Shown here: positions 1 to 6,818 of the stretch, one piece after another
Position numbering within the stretch: the first letter of the stretch is position 1
How the letters are laid out: each line of letters opens with the position of its first letter
Assembly: GCA_964554335.1 (NCBI GenBank)
Contig: CAZKOF010000027.1
Location: 1-25,393, forward strand
From: UBA3263 sp964554335
GTDB lineage: Bacteria; Bacteroidota; Bacteroidia; Bacteroidales; Muribaculaceae
Length of the DNA stretch: 25,393 nucleotides
Reading direction: 5' to 3'
Position numbers and translations under genes: made by a program
The notes under the pieces: generated by a model
What the model saw: the letters and a program-made list of their open reading frames with translations, nothing else
What the model was told of the DNA's origin: nothing
Databases searched by the model: none

Positions 1-39
1 AAATCCACAAGCGGTATAATATTGACACACAGACATTTA

Positions 40-48
40 CCCCCCCCC
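40..48. repeat. C9 homopolymer tract followed by A7
   Basis: Nine C residues followed by seven A residues, preceded by TTTA. It lies in the AT-rich spacer upstream of the plus-strand promoter at 88-118. Similar TTA-plus-C-run tracts occur on the minus strand at 22545-22552 and 25236-25246. Such tracts are prone to slippage, but no reading frame crosses this one. Confidence 0.8.
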
Positions 49-87
49 AAAAAAACGCAAAAAGATGTAAAATGAAGAAGTGAAAAC

Positions 88-118
88 TTGTATAAGTCTT
101 AAATTATCGCTACTTTTG
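88..118 (+). promoter_or_regulatory. Bacteroidota-type promoter
   Basis: TTG at 88-90, a 20-base spacer and TACTTTTG at 111-118 match the Bacteroidota primary sigma consensus (TTG, about 20 bases, TAnnTTTG). Transcription would start near 123-125 and run rightward, away from and opposite to the two-component operon. The only reading frame it could serve inside the window is the 17-codon frame at 127-180. Confidence 0.55.
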
Positions 119-119
119 C

Positions 120-140
120 ATTCGTGATGTACTCACGAAT
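120..140. promoter_or_regulatory. 8-bp inverted repeat at the predicted start site
   Basis: ATTCGTGA (120-127) and TCACGAAT (133-140) are perfect reverse complements around the 5-base centre TGTAC. The repeat begins two bases after the -7 element, so it sits on the predicted transcription start. It could be a repressor operator or a hairpin capping the RNA. The sequence does not decide between these. Confidence 0.4.
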
Positions 141-180
141 CAGTGCAATGATGCTTTTGGGGTTCTGCATTACGCGCTGA
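127..180 (+). CDS. 17-codon reading frame behind a promoter; leader peptide or truncated gene start
   Basis: An ATG at 127 opens a 17-codon frame reading MYSRISAMMLLGFCITR and ending in TGA at 178-180. It is short and hydrophobic, like the beginning of a signal peptide or membrane segment. It lies 8 bases after a good -7 element. Nothing downstream to 318 extends it, so it may be the surviving 5' end of a lost exported-protein gene, a leader peptide, or chance. There is no family evidence. The rest of 181-265 shows nothing recognisable. Confidence 0.2.
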   Translation: MYSRISAMMLLGFCITR

Positions 181-265
181 TAAACCAATTAATAGAACCT
201 ACCAGTAAATGGACATACATTATGCAGTAAGTTGTATGAAAGCGGAAAAGTGCTTCCTGAAAACG

Positions 266-290
266 AAAAACAGCTCCCCGAAAGAAGCTG
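266..290 (-). terminator. Intrinsic terminator of the two-component operon
   Basis: On the minus strand, CAGCT (290-286) pairs with AGCTG (275-271) across a 10-base loop, followed by five T residues (270-266). It lies 28 bases past the stop codon of the response regulator. The stem is short, so termination may be partial. Confidence 0.55.
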
Positions 291-318
291 CCATTAAAAT
301 CAAAAGAGAACTCGTTAT

Positions 319-1071
319 TTATTCTTCAACTATCCATGCCTTGAACTCCGATGCCCGATTTTTGCTGATGTAAATCGGTTCGGGAGTCTCTATCTTCAGT
401 TTTACCAGCAGACGGCTATCGAACCAGATGGTGATTTCTTTCACACTGTCGCGTGCCACGATATACTGCTTGTTCGCCCGGATGAAACCTGAGGGGTTGA
501 GCATCGCCATGATTTGTTCCAACGTCTTTGCATACGTATATTGCAGACCGTCTTTCAGACAAACAAGCGTCTGTTTGTTGGTAGTGTAGAAACAAGCGAC
601 ATCGTTCAGCGATATCGGCAGGAGTTTATCCCGTATGGGTATCAGGATTTTGTCCTTATAAACCGGCTTGGAAGCCAATGCCATCAGACGGGAGAGGTAA
701 CCGCCCGTTTCGGCGGGCATCAGGCGGCGGAATTTATCCAATGCCCGTTGCAACTCGTCCTGCTTAATAGGTTTCAGCAGGTAATCGATACTGTTTACAC
801 GAAACGCGTCTATGGCATATCGGTCGTATGCAGTGGTAAAGACAATCGGCGTTTCGATTTTCATGCGGTCGAAAAGCATGAATGCCGAACCGTCGGATAA
901 GTGTATGTCCATGAAAATCAAATCCGGTTGCGGATTGTGTTGCAGCCATTCCGCCGTTTGACTTACGCTTTCCGTGTTTCCTGCAATCTCAATCATGGGG
1001 TCTATTGCCTGTAAAGCCTTTACCATGTTATCGTAAGCTGCCGTTTCATCTTCTACAATCAATACTCTCAT
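319..1071 (-). CDS. LytTR-family DNA-binding response regulator
   Basis: A 250-residue response regulator of the LytR/AlgR class. The N-terminal receiver domain (about 1-118) has the acidic pair E7/D8, the phospho-acceptor D55 in LIFMDIHL, the TTAY switch region and the conserved lysine of LLKPI. The C-terminal half (about 135-247) is a LytTR DNA-binding domain, recognisable from the FYTTNKQTLVCLKDG and FIRANKQYIV stretches. It starts 11 bases after the stop of the sensor kinase gene, so the two form one operon and very likely a cognate pair. Phosphorylated LytTR regulators bind paired direct repeats at target promoters. The target here is unknown; the divergent-facing promoter at 88-118 is a nearby candidate but untested. 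Confidence 0.93.
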   Translation of the reverse strand: MRVLIVEDETAAYDNMVKALQAIDPMIEIAGNTESVSQTAEWLQHNPQPDLIFMDIHLSDGSAFMLFDRMKIETPIVFTTAYDRYAIDAFRVNSIDYLLKPIKQDELQRALDKFRRLMPAETGGYLSRLMALASKPVYKDKILIPIRDKLLPISLNDVACFYTTNKQTLVCLKDGLQYTYAKTLEQIMAMLNPSGFIRANKQYIVARDSVKEITIWFDSRLLVKLKIETPEPIYISKNRASEFKAWIVEE

Positions 1072-1082
1072 GGTTCTGTCAA

Positions 1083-2102
1083 TTATCTTAACGGGAGATA
1101 TACGTTAAATGTGTCACCATCGGTTTCCACACGGATTTCTTTCTTCATCATCAGGTCAAAACGGTTACGCAGGTTCTGCAAACCGATACCGTTCGTGTCG
1201 GGCGGGGCGAGCTTGGGATATACCGGATTGGATATTTTCAATTCGCCGCCATTCATTCGGATTTCGATATTCATCCGGTGGTCACTGTCAATCCGGTTGT
1301 GTACCGTCACATTCTCCAGGAGCGGCAGTAAAGAGAGCACTGGCAACGTCAGTTCATAGTCTTTTTCAGGTACATCAATCGAACAGGTTAGTTTGCCTCC
1401 GAATCGTACCTCCATGACGTGCATGAAAGAACGTATAAATGCCAGTTCTTCGCCCAGTGTTACCACCAGTCCACGCTTTTCACTTTGCAGAATATAACGG
1501 AAAATATCCGACAACTTCGTGACATATAGCAATGTATTGTCATCATTCCCTTTTCGGGCCAAAGAGGATATTCCGTTGAGCGAATTGAAAAAGAAATGTG
1601 GATTTATTTGGTTGGCAAGGGCGTCGCAGCGGCTCTGCAGGTTCTCGATACGGAGCTGCTCTATCTCCTGTTCTTTTTCTCTTTGACTGTCATACAACAC
1701 AGATATATAACCGATAAACGTGCATAACAGACAGACCACGAAGAACTGGAACAGGAGAATATTACCTACATATCCTGTTTGAATACCAAGTAATGGTAAG
1801 CCGTAGGATAATCCTACAAATGCACTGCATCCTGCCAACGTGTAAAGAAAGTTCCGTCCGAACCGTGCCGTAAACGACATATTGCCGATTTTACCGACAT
1901 TGTATCTTAGTTGATAATAGAACAATCCGTAGAAATAAAGCATACGAAAAGCAGAGAATATCCAAAAGCCGGGTTCTTCGCCGACATTCAGACGTGCCAG
2001 ATTCCATGGAATCCAAACCACGTTGGGGTATGTGATAAACAACGTGCAAATGAAAGCTATAACAGGCAGTTTGCGCGGTATATAAGAATCCGAAATATCC
2101 AT
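1083..2102 (-). CDS. LytS-like membrane sensor histidine kinase (His_kinase family)
   Basis: A 339-residue sensor kinase. Four hydrophobic segments (about 12-31, 46-64, 84-106 and 112-136) form an N-terminal membrane part without an obvious extracellular sensor domain. A short coiled linker rich in E, Q and R (about 138-160) leads to the His_kinase signature NQINPHFFFNSLN with the phospho-acceptor H169. The ATPase part has the N box around LLENVTVHN (N264) and the G box NGIGLQN (304-310). In this family the canonical LLEN is normally followed by an AIKHG-like stretch; here it reads VTVHNRI, an unusual variant. The kinase is the first gene of the operon with the LytTR regulator. The signal is not known. 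Confidence 0.92.
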   Translation of the reverse strand: MDISDSYIPRKLPVIAFICTLFITYPNVVWIPWNLARLNVGEEPGFWIFSAFRMLYFYGLFYYQLRYNVGKIGNMSFTARFGRNFLYTLAGCSAFVGLSYGLPLLGIQTGYVGNILLFQFFVVCLLCTFIGYISVLYDSQREKEQEIEQLRIENLQSRCDALANQINPHFFFNSLNGISSLARKGNDDNTLLYVTKLSDIFRYILQSEKRGLVVTLGEELAFIRSFMHVMEVRFGGKLTCSIDVPEKDYELTLPVLSLLPLLENVTVHNRIDSDHRMNIEIRMNGGELKISNPVYPKLAPPDTNGIGLQNLRNRFDLMMKKEIRVETDGDTFNVYLPLR

Positions 2103-2237
2103 AGTCTGTTAATTTCCCGCAAAAATAGTGAAATTTTATGCATCGACATATAATTTTGAGGCGTTAAACCGAAAAAAGACAATGGAGAATGTGGGTAATG
2201 TTCGCCAAAATGCAAAAACACGCTCACTGTTACGTTG

Positions 2238-2266
2238 CAAAGTTACGGAAATTTAATCAATCTCAA
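2238..2266 (-). promoter_or_regulatory. Candidate promoter of the two-component operon
   Basis: On the minus strand, TTG (2266-2264), an 18-base spacer and TAACTTTG (2245-2238) fit the Bacteroidota promoter pattern. This predicts a leader of about 130 bases before the kinase ATG at 2102. A second, weaker -7-like element (TATTTTTG, 2127-2120) lies closer to the gene and could be used instead. Confidence 0.5.
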
Positions 2267-2300
2267 TCAATTTGCCCACACTATGTTGATTTAGATATTT

Positions 2301-2597
2301 CTAAATTGATGAATTACTTCCTGTGATATAGATGTCGTTCCGTGCATCGAGACATAGCGAACGAATAACCTTGTCAAAATCCTCAAGATTGATGCGCATG
2401 AAAGTGGCAGTTGGCGATGACTGACGGAGTTTCTCCTCAACGGAATTTAATATACAACTCTTTCCGACCCGCCGTTGCCCCGTCAGCACCTTAATCACAC
2501 CGTTGCCCTTATATCTCAAAATCTTATAAAGATATTTTGGTCTCGGGATATTTTCCATCGCGTTAATCATATTCAAAAGTTTTTGCATATATAGCAA
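2301..2597 (-). pseudogene. Remnant of an AAA/DUF4143-type ATPase
   Basis: A 98-codon remnant of the ATPase family usually annotated as ATP-binding protein (AAA_14/DUF4143), whose full members are about 400 residues. It keeps the N-terminal LYKILRYKGNGVIKVLTG region and the Walker A motif GQRRVGKS. It then jumps from the strand RINLEDF directly to DKVIRSLCLD and the ITGSNSS motif, so roughly 50 residues including the Walker B LFIDEIQ-type segment are missing. It stops right after ITGSNSS, losing everything downstream. An internal deletion plus a 3' truncation is the simplest reading. The protein could not hydrolyse ATP normally. It is AT-rich, unlike the core genes further right. Confidence 0.75.
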
Positions 2598-2676
2598 CTA
2601 TTTTGAATATATCAAAAACATTTTAGCCCTACTGTTTCTGAAAGTTATGTGCCACCCTAACATCTATCTTGTTATA

Positions 2677-2760
2677 TAACTAAAAAGGGTTGCAATCGCA
2701 AGGACTGCAACCCTTTTTAGATGGATTTATATGTATTTAGTTACATTATTTGACTTCCTC
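2677..2760 (-). repeat. Distal copy of the dnaK 3' end and terminator
   Basis: This 84-bp stretch is a collinear copy of 4758-4841, offset by exactly 2,081 bp. The first 39 bp (2677-2715) are identical; the rest is diverged but ungapped. Read on the minus strand it still encodes FEEVK and a TAA stop (2748-2746), the same last residues as DnaK, followed by the same hairpin. It carries no more than about five codons of dnaK. It marks the outer edge of the two-gene insertion. Confidence 0.85.
2683..2719 (-). terminator. Terminator hairpin, distal copy
   Basis: AAAAAGGGTTGCA and TGCAACCCTTTTT form a perfect 13-bp stem with an 11-base loop. Because the stem begins in A and ends in T, it can terminate transcription in both directions. 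It would now stop transcripts of the methyltransferase/DUF1848 operon. Confidence 0.8.
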
Positions 2761-2801
2761 AAATATCGAGAGCGTTGGTTAATATAGCATTATGCTTATA
2801 T

Positions 2802-2813
2802 GTTCCAAATATG
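2802..2813 (+). repeat. 12-bp direct repeat, left member
   Basis: GTTCCAAATATG occurs here, 42 bp inside the left dnaK-end copy, and again in the same orientation at 4694-4705 near the right copy. Repeats placed inside both ends of an element can be arm-type recombinase sites, but a 12-mer match in AT-rich DNA can also be chance. Confidence 0.4.
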
Positions 2814-2849
2814 GCAACTTTAAAATCTATTGTTATCAAGCAAAATCAA

Positions 2850-3611
2850 TCAATAATACATGCTTGCATAGATATGTATTTGGCAACTGTATGGCTTTTC
2901 CCATTCATCAGTGTGCTTCTCAAATTTATATCGCAGGGAATAACCTTGCAGTTTCTTCCCGAATTCCTCCATTCGTTTGCCTCGAGCGGTTTCTTGATAG
3001 TATGGGCTTACACAGACAATGATGTTATTGTTCGATTTATCTTGGCTCAGAATATCAGCGATTCTGTCTCCTTCAAATTCTTCGAGATCTATAACATTGG
3101 AGAATATATGTATTATTGTATTGGTAGTTGTGTTGATGTGTTCTTTTGTTATTTGCTTGTCGTTAATGCAATAAGGCCTAATTTTACCTTCAAGGTAGAA
3201 GTCCTGTACATATTCAACTGCTTGCAGTAGGTTTTCACGCGATGGTTCAATCAACGTGAAGTCCTTTACAAAATCATTATCAATCCACTTTGAAGCAATA
3301 TAATCAGAGAGAACCATTTCGGCAATACCCTGACCGCAGCCGTAGTCTATGATGGATACACCTCCTTCCGACCAAATTTCCTTTGGAATATTTTCAAAAG
3401 CCTGAAGGAGTTTTGCCTGATGAATACTTCCATAGAAATGGAGATAAGCCTTTAACTGAGCCTTTGAGTCAAGGAGTGCCGCTCCATGGTCAAGATTTTC
3501 TTTCAGGGATTTCCTTTTGCTTTCAGATAATGATGCGAACCACTTTTCGGCATTCTTGAGAATATCATCAAAGGAGTATGCCGATTTGCGGATTTGCGGT
3601 GTGTAATGCAT
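2850..3611 (-). CDS. Class I SAM-dependent methyltransferase-like protein (cassette gene 2)
   Basis: A 253-residue protein with a Rossmann-type SAM-binding core. Motif I is IIDYGCGQG (about 87-95) and the following strand ends in the acidic LIEPS (120-124), the usual position for the ribose-binding acid. About 80 residues, largely helical, precede the core. A later IIHIFSNVIDL segment (about 166-176) probably corresponds to the strand beside the active site. The frame is open upstream to 3707, but that stretch lies inside the DUF1848 gene, so the ATG at 3611 is preferred: it starts 4 bases after the upstream stop. The substrate is unknown; no target-recognition domain or zinc site is seen. 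Tight coupling to a DUF1848 gene suggests a joint pathway. Confidence 0.7.
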   Translation of the reverse strand: MHYTPQIRKSAYSFDDILKNAEKWFASLSESKRKSLKENLDHGAALLDSKAQLKAYLHFYGSIHQAKLLQAFENIPKEIWSEGGVSIIDYGCGQGIAEMVLSDYIASKWIDNDFVKDFTLIEPSRENLLQAVEYVQDFYLEGKIRPYCINDKQITKEHINTTTNTIIHIFSNVIDLEEFEGDRIADILSQDKSNNNIIVCVSPYYQETARGKRMEEFGKKLQGYSLRYKFEKHTDEWEKPYSCQIHIYASMYY

Positions 3612-3615
3612 GGTC

Positions 3616-4584
3616 TTAAAGAATTGAGTCGTTATTGGGATTGTGGCGTTGATAGTTGGAAAGTGCTGAATGCGGGGAGGTGTTGGCATAGCAGTATGCG
3701 CAGCCATGTGGACAGGTGTTATATGCGCCTATGTCCTTTGATAGTATGCATCCGCAGTGTTTTCGCTGGCCACCGTCAGTGCGTGCGTTGAAAATAAAGT
3801 TTTGTAGAACTGCGTCATTAGGTGCCAAACGGGCTATCAGTTCCGGATCTATGCACCTGTTATGCTCAATATTGAATTGTTCTAAGGCGATTGACTCGGA
3901 GCAGGTGGCGAGTCGAAGCCCCCATGATTCGTTTAACTCAGACAGTTTTTTAGAAAAACTCAACATCGATTCATTGTCCCATTCTTTATATTTGATTCCA
4001 GCCTGCATCAGATTCTTTCCCACTCTCTTATATGAATCGATGTCGGCAAAACTGAAAACGAGTTTTTCTGTGTAGCCGCGTAAGCGCTCCGCAATATTAT
4101 CAATCTTTTCAAGCAATGATTCTTCAGAAACGGTATCGGTCAAAACAATAGGGTCAAAACGCCATACAACTGAGCCGTCTCCCAACGTGTCAACAAGACA
4201 CTTGAAAGTATCAATCCGATGCTGCAAAGCAGGCACATTGGCTTCAAAACCATCGTTTTCATAATCGTTGAGTGTATATTGCACATAGCACCCAATCCCA
4301 CGCTCTCCAAGTATACGAAGATGTGGAATGATAGGTGCAGGATTCTTTGACCAAAACACGACAAAGCGAGTATTGGCGAACGACACATAACTGTCTTTGC
4401 CATTAAACGGGTTGCGCCACCTTACATACCCTTTCCCTAATCGGGCGAAGAACCAATCGGCATAGAAAGCCGGAATATCCGTGGCTCTGCTTGCCGAGAT
4501 AACTACGGGAGCTTGTGTTACCACCTCCTGTTTGTGGCCTGTGATGATTTTTATGGTTTGATGCTTCATTATCTTGTCTTTCAT
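3616..4584 (-). CDS. DUF1848 protein with C-terminal radical-SAM-like cysteine cluster (cassette gene 1)
   Basis: A DUF1848-family protein of about 322 residues. The family hallmark VISASRATDIPAFYADWF lies near the N terminus, followed by WRNPFN and the VFWSKNPAP stretch, then VWRFDPIVLT and FSFAD in the middle. Near the C terminus are CGC and then CPHGCAYC, a CxxxCxxC arrangement identical in spacing to the radical SAM [4Fe-4S] motif but at the end of the protein instead of the beginning. Its biochemical role is not established. The frame is open to 4614, but a -7-like element at 4597-4590 favours the ATG at 4584, or the next at 4569. It forms an operon with the methyltransferase-like gene. 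Confidence 0.85.
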   Translation of the reverse strand: MKDKIMKHQTIKIITGHKQEVVTQAPVVISASRATDIPAFYADWFFARLGKGYVRWRNPFNGKDSYVSFANTRFVVFWSKNPAPIIPHLRILGERGIGCYVQYTLNDYENDGFEANVPALQHRIDTFKCLVDTLGDGSVVWRFDPIVLTDTVSEESLLEKIDNIAERLRGYTEKLVFSFADIDSYKRVGKNLMQAGIKYKEWDNESMLSFSKKLSELNESWGLRLATCSESIALEQFNIEHNRCIDPELIARLAPNDAVLQNFIFNARTDGGQRKHCGCILSKDIGAYNTCPHGCAYCYANTSPHSALSNYQRHNPNNDSIL

Positions 4585-4589
4585 AATGA

Positions 4590-4597
4590 CAAAGTTA
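4590..4597 (-). promoter_or_regulatory. -7 element before the cassette operon
   Basis: TAACTTTG on the minus strand is a perfect TAnnTTTG match. The nearest upstream TTG is only 14 bases away, not the usual 19-21, so the promoter is incomplete by consensus. If used, the transcript would start near 4585, essentially at the ATG at 4584. Confidence 0.35.
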
Positions 4598-4693
4598 ACA
4601 CCATCCGTGTGCAAGTTTAGAGCTCACGCGTGTTAATATTTGTGAATTGAGGCGAAGTGAGACGATGGGACACATTGTCGCTAATTAAGAAAC

Positions 4694-4705
4694 GTTCCAA
4701 ATATG
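4694..4705 (+). repeat. 12-bp direct repeat, right member
   Basis: GTTCCAAATATG, identical and in the same orientation as 2802-2813. It lies 52 bp inside the right dnaK-end copy and is followed by a partial third copy (GTTCCACATAT). Confidence 0.4.
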
Positions 4706-4757
4706 TTCCACATATAAACAGAAAGCCGACATTCATCAATCTAAATAAAGAATAATC

Positions 4758-4841
4758 TAACTAAAAAGGGTTGCAATCGCAAGGACTGCAACCCTTCTTA
4801 GATAGATTTAGTTACATTTGGTTCTATTACTTGACTTCCTC
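4758..4841 (-). repeat. Proximal copy of the dnaK 3' end and terminator
   Basis: This copy is joined to the full-length dnaK gene and supplies its last codons (FEEVK, stop at 4829-4827) and its terminator. It matches 2677-2760 without gaps, with 39 identical bases at 4758-4796. Confidence 0.85.
4763..4799 (-). terminator. dnaK intrinsic terminator
   Basis: On the minus strand a 10-bp core stem (AAGGGTTGCA with TGCAACCCTT) with an 11-base loop runs into five T residues (4767-4763). It starts 28 bases after the dnaK stop. One outer pair present in the distal copy is lost here through a T-to-C change at 4797. Confidence 0.85.
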
Positions 4842-6740
4842 GAAGTCTACGTCGGTGACGTGATCGTCGCCGCCGTTACCGGGAGCTTGACCTGGGTTCG
4901 GGGCGCCGGCGCCGGGGTTTTGGGCCTGCTGGGCCTGCGCTTGGGCGTTGAGGATGTCTTGCTGGGCGGCGCCGAATGTGGTTTCAATCTCCTTGATTGC
5001 GGCTTCGATTGCGGTGAGGTCTTGAGCCTTGTGGGCGTCTTTGAGCTTGGTCAGGGCTGCCTCGATGGCGGTCTTCTTGTCGGCGGGAATCTTGTCGCCG
5101 AGTTCAGAGAGTTGTTTCTCGGTCTGGAAGATGATGGAGTCGGCCTTGTTGATGGTGTCAACGCGCTCTTTCTCCTTGGCGTCGGCTGCGGCGTTGGCCT
5201 GGGCTTCTTCTTTCATGCGCTGGATTTCGGCGTCAGTCAGGCCCGAAGATGCTTCGATGCGGATGCTTTGCTCCTTGCCGGTGGCTTTGTCTTTTGCGCT
5301 GACGTTCAGAATGCCGTTGGCATCGACCTCGAAGGTAACCTCGATCTGCGGGATGCCACGGGGTGCGGGGGCAATGCCGTCGAGGTGGAACTTGCCGAGG
5401 ATCTTGTCGTCTTTCGCCATAGGGCGTTCGCCCTGAAGCACCACGATTTCAACCGAGGGCTGATTGTCGGCTGCGGTTGAGAATACCTCGCTCTTGCGGG
5501 TAGGCACGGTGGTGTTGGCCTCGATGAGCTTGGTCATTACGCCGCCGAGTGTCTCGATGCCGACACTCAGGGGCACGACGTCGAGCAGAAGTACGTCTTT
5601 GACTTCGCCCGAGAGCACACCGCCCTGAATTGCGGCGCCGACGGCAACAACTTCGTCGGGGTTAACGCCCTTAGAAGGCTCTTTGCCGAAGATTTCTTTC
5701 ACTTTTGCCTGGATGGCGGGAATTCGGGTGGAGCCGCCAACGAGGATTACCTCGTGGATGTCGGATGCGGTCAGTCCGGCATCGGAGAGGGCTTTGCGGC
5801 AGGGTTCAACCGTTGCCTGGATGAGACTGTCGGCGAGCTGCTCGAACTTTGCGCGTGTGAGGGTCTTGACCAGGTGTTTGGGCAGACCGTTGACGGGCAT
5901 GATGTAAGGCAGGTTGATTTCTGTCGAGGTCGAGCTCGAGAGTTCGATTTTTGCTTTTTCGGCGGCTTCTTTCAGGCGCTGCAGGGCCATGGGGTCCTTG
6001 CGGAGGTCTACGCCCTCTTCTCTCTGGAATTCGTCGGCGAGCCAGTCGATGATGACCTGATCAAAGTCGTCGCCGCCCAGGTGGGTGTCGCCGTTGGTCG
6101 ATTTCACTTCAAACACGCCGTCGCCCAATTCGAGAATCGAGATATCGAACGTGCCGCCGCCGAGGTCGAAGACTGCGACTTTCTGGTCCTTGCCCTCTTT
6201 GTCGAGGCCGTAGGCCAGGGCTGCCGCCGTCGGTTCGTTGACGATTCGGCGGACGGTGAGACCTGCGATCTCGCCGGCTTCTTTGGTTGCCTGACGCTGG
6301 GCGTCGTTGAAGTATGCGGGCACGGTGATTACGGCTTCGGTAACGGTCTGGCCGAGGTAATCTTCAGCGGTCTTCTTCATCTTCTGAAGAATCATTGCCG
6401 AGATTTCCTGAGGAGAGTATTCCTTGCCGTCGATGTCGACGCGCGGAGTATTGTTAGCGCTGCACACGACTGTATAGGGCACGCGTTTGATTTCGTTTTC
6501 CACGTCTTTGCAGTGTTCGCCCATGAAGCGCTTGATCGAGTAGATTGTGCGCTTGGAGTTCGTGATAGCCTGACGTTTTGCGGGTTCGCCGACTTTGCGT
6601 TCGCCGCCGTCAGTGAATGCCACTACTGAAGGGGTTGTGTTGCGGCCCTCGCTGTTGGGGATAACAACGGGGTCTTTACCTTCGAGGACTGCTACGCATG
6701 AGTTTGTCGTACCAAGGTCAATGCCAATGATTTTTCCCAT
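4827..6740 (-). CDS. dnaK: Molecular chaperone DnaK (Hsp70)
   Basis: A 637-residue Hsp70, full length for bacteria. It opens with the phosphate-loop signature GIDLGTTNSCVAV, has the second signature VFDLGGGTFDIS and the third VILVGGSTRIPAIQ. The nucleotide-binding domain covers about 1-380. The linker DVLLLDVVPLSVGIET leads to the peptide-binding domain and the helical lid. The tail is rich in Q, A, P and G and ends in DVDFEEVK. It binds exposed hydrophobic segments of client proteins in the cytosol and cycles with DnaJ and GrpE, neither of which is encoded here. The gene is monocistronic by layout: 117 bases from the SemiSWEET stop and its own terminator. Its 3' end is the integration point of the two-gene cassette. 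Confidence 0.98.
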   Translation of the reverse strand: MGKIIGIDLGTTNSCVAVLEGKDPVVIPNSEGRNTTPSVVAFTDGGERKVGEPAKRQAITNSKRTIYSIKRFMGEHCKDVENEIKRVPYTVVCSANNTPRVDIDGKEYSPQEISAMILQKMKKTAEDYLGQTVTEAVITVPAYFNDAQRQATKEAGEIAGLTVRRIVNEPTAAALAYGLDKEGKDQKVAVFDLGGGTFDISILELGDGVFEVKSTNGDTHLGGDDFDQVIIDWLADEFQREEGVDLRKDPMALQRLKEAAEKAKIELSSSTSTEINLPYIMPVNGLPKHLVKTLTRAKFEQLADSLIQATVEPCRKALSDAGLTASDIHEVILVGGSTRIPAIQAKVKEIFGKEPSKGVNPDEVVAVGAAIQGGVLSGEVKDVLLLDVVPLSVGIETLGGVMTKLIEANTTVPTRKSEVFSTAADNQPSVEIVVLQGERPMAKDDKILGKFHLDGIAPAPRGIPQIEVTFEVDANGILNVSAKDKATGKEQSIRIEASSGLTDAEIQRMKEEAQANAAADAKEKERVDTINKADSIIFQTEKQLSELGDKIPADKKTAIEAALTKLKDAHKAQDLTAIEAAIKEIETTFGAAQQDILNAQAQAQQAQNPGAGAPNPGQAPGNGGDDHVTDVDFEEVK

Positions 6741-6801
6741 AATTTCGGTTATGTTTAGTCTGTTTGTTATTTGTTATTTCAATTTGTCTGTGCAAAGAAG
6801 T

Positions 6802-6818
6802 AACAAATAGCGTGCCAA
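6802..6818 (-). promoter_or_regulatory. Sigma-54-like -24/-12 promoter upstream of dnaK
   Basis: TTGGCACG (6818-6811), four bases, then TTGTT (6806-6802) matches the sigma-54 consensus TTGGCACGnnnnTTGCW except for GT instead of GC at -12. The invariant spacing of GG and the -12 dinucleotide is kept. No good TTG/TAnnTTTG promoter is seen in this 117-base gap. Two TTGGCAGG copies lie just upstream (6842-6826 region). The leader to the dnaK ATG would be about 50 bases. Confidence 0.35.

Larger units (their letters stand above)
2677..4841. mobile_element. Putative integrated two-gene cassette at the dnaK 3' end
   Basis: A unit of about 2.1 kb bounded by direct copies of the dnaK 3' end plus terminator (2677-2760 and 4758-4841). 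It contains one operon of two AT-rich genes and no recombinase. Integrative elements often insert at a gene's 3' end and carry a substitute for the displaced end, which leaves the host gene intact and an orphan copy at the far boundary. That is what is seen. Without an integrase it would be a decayed or trans-mobilised element. A tandem end-joining event or recombination with DNA from a relative is the alternative. Confidence 0.45.

Noticed and set aside
2677..2760. Distal dnaK-end copy as the remains of a second complete dnaK gene
   Set aside because: Coding similarity ends after about five codons. Only the extreme 3' end and the terminator are shared, which fits an attachment-site copy better than gene duplication.
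5754..6629. Plus-strand open frame of 291 codons opposite dnaK
   Set aside because: The dnaK gene on the minus strand is beyond doubt, and the opposite frame is low-complexity and rich in F, G, V and D, typical of an antisense shadow.
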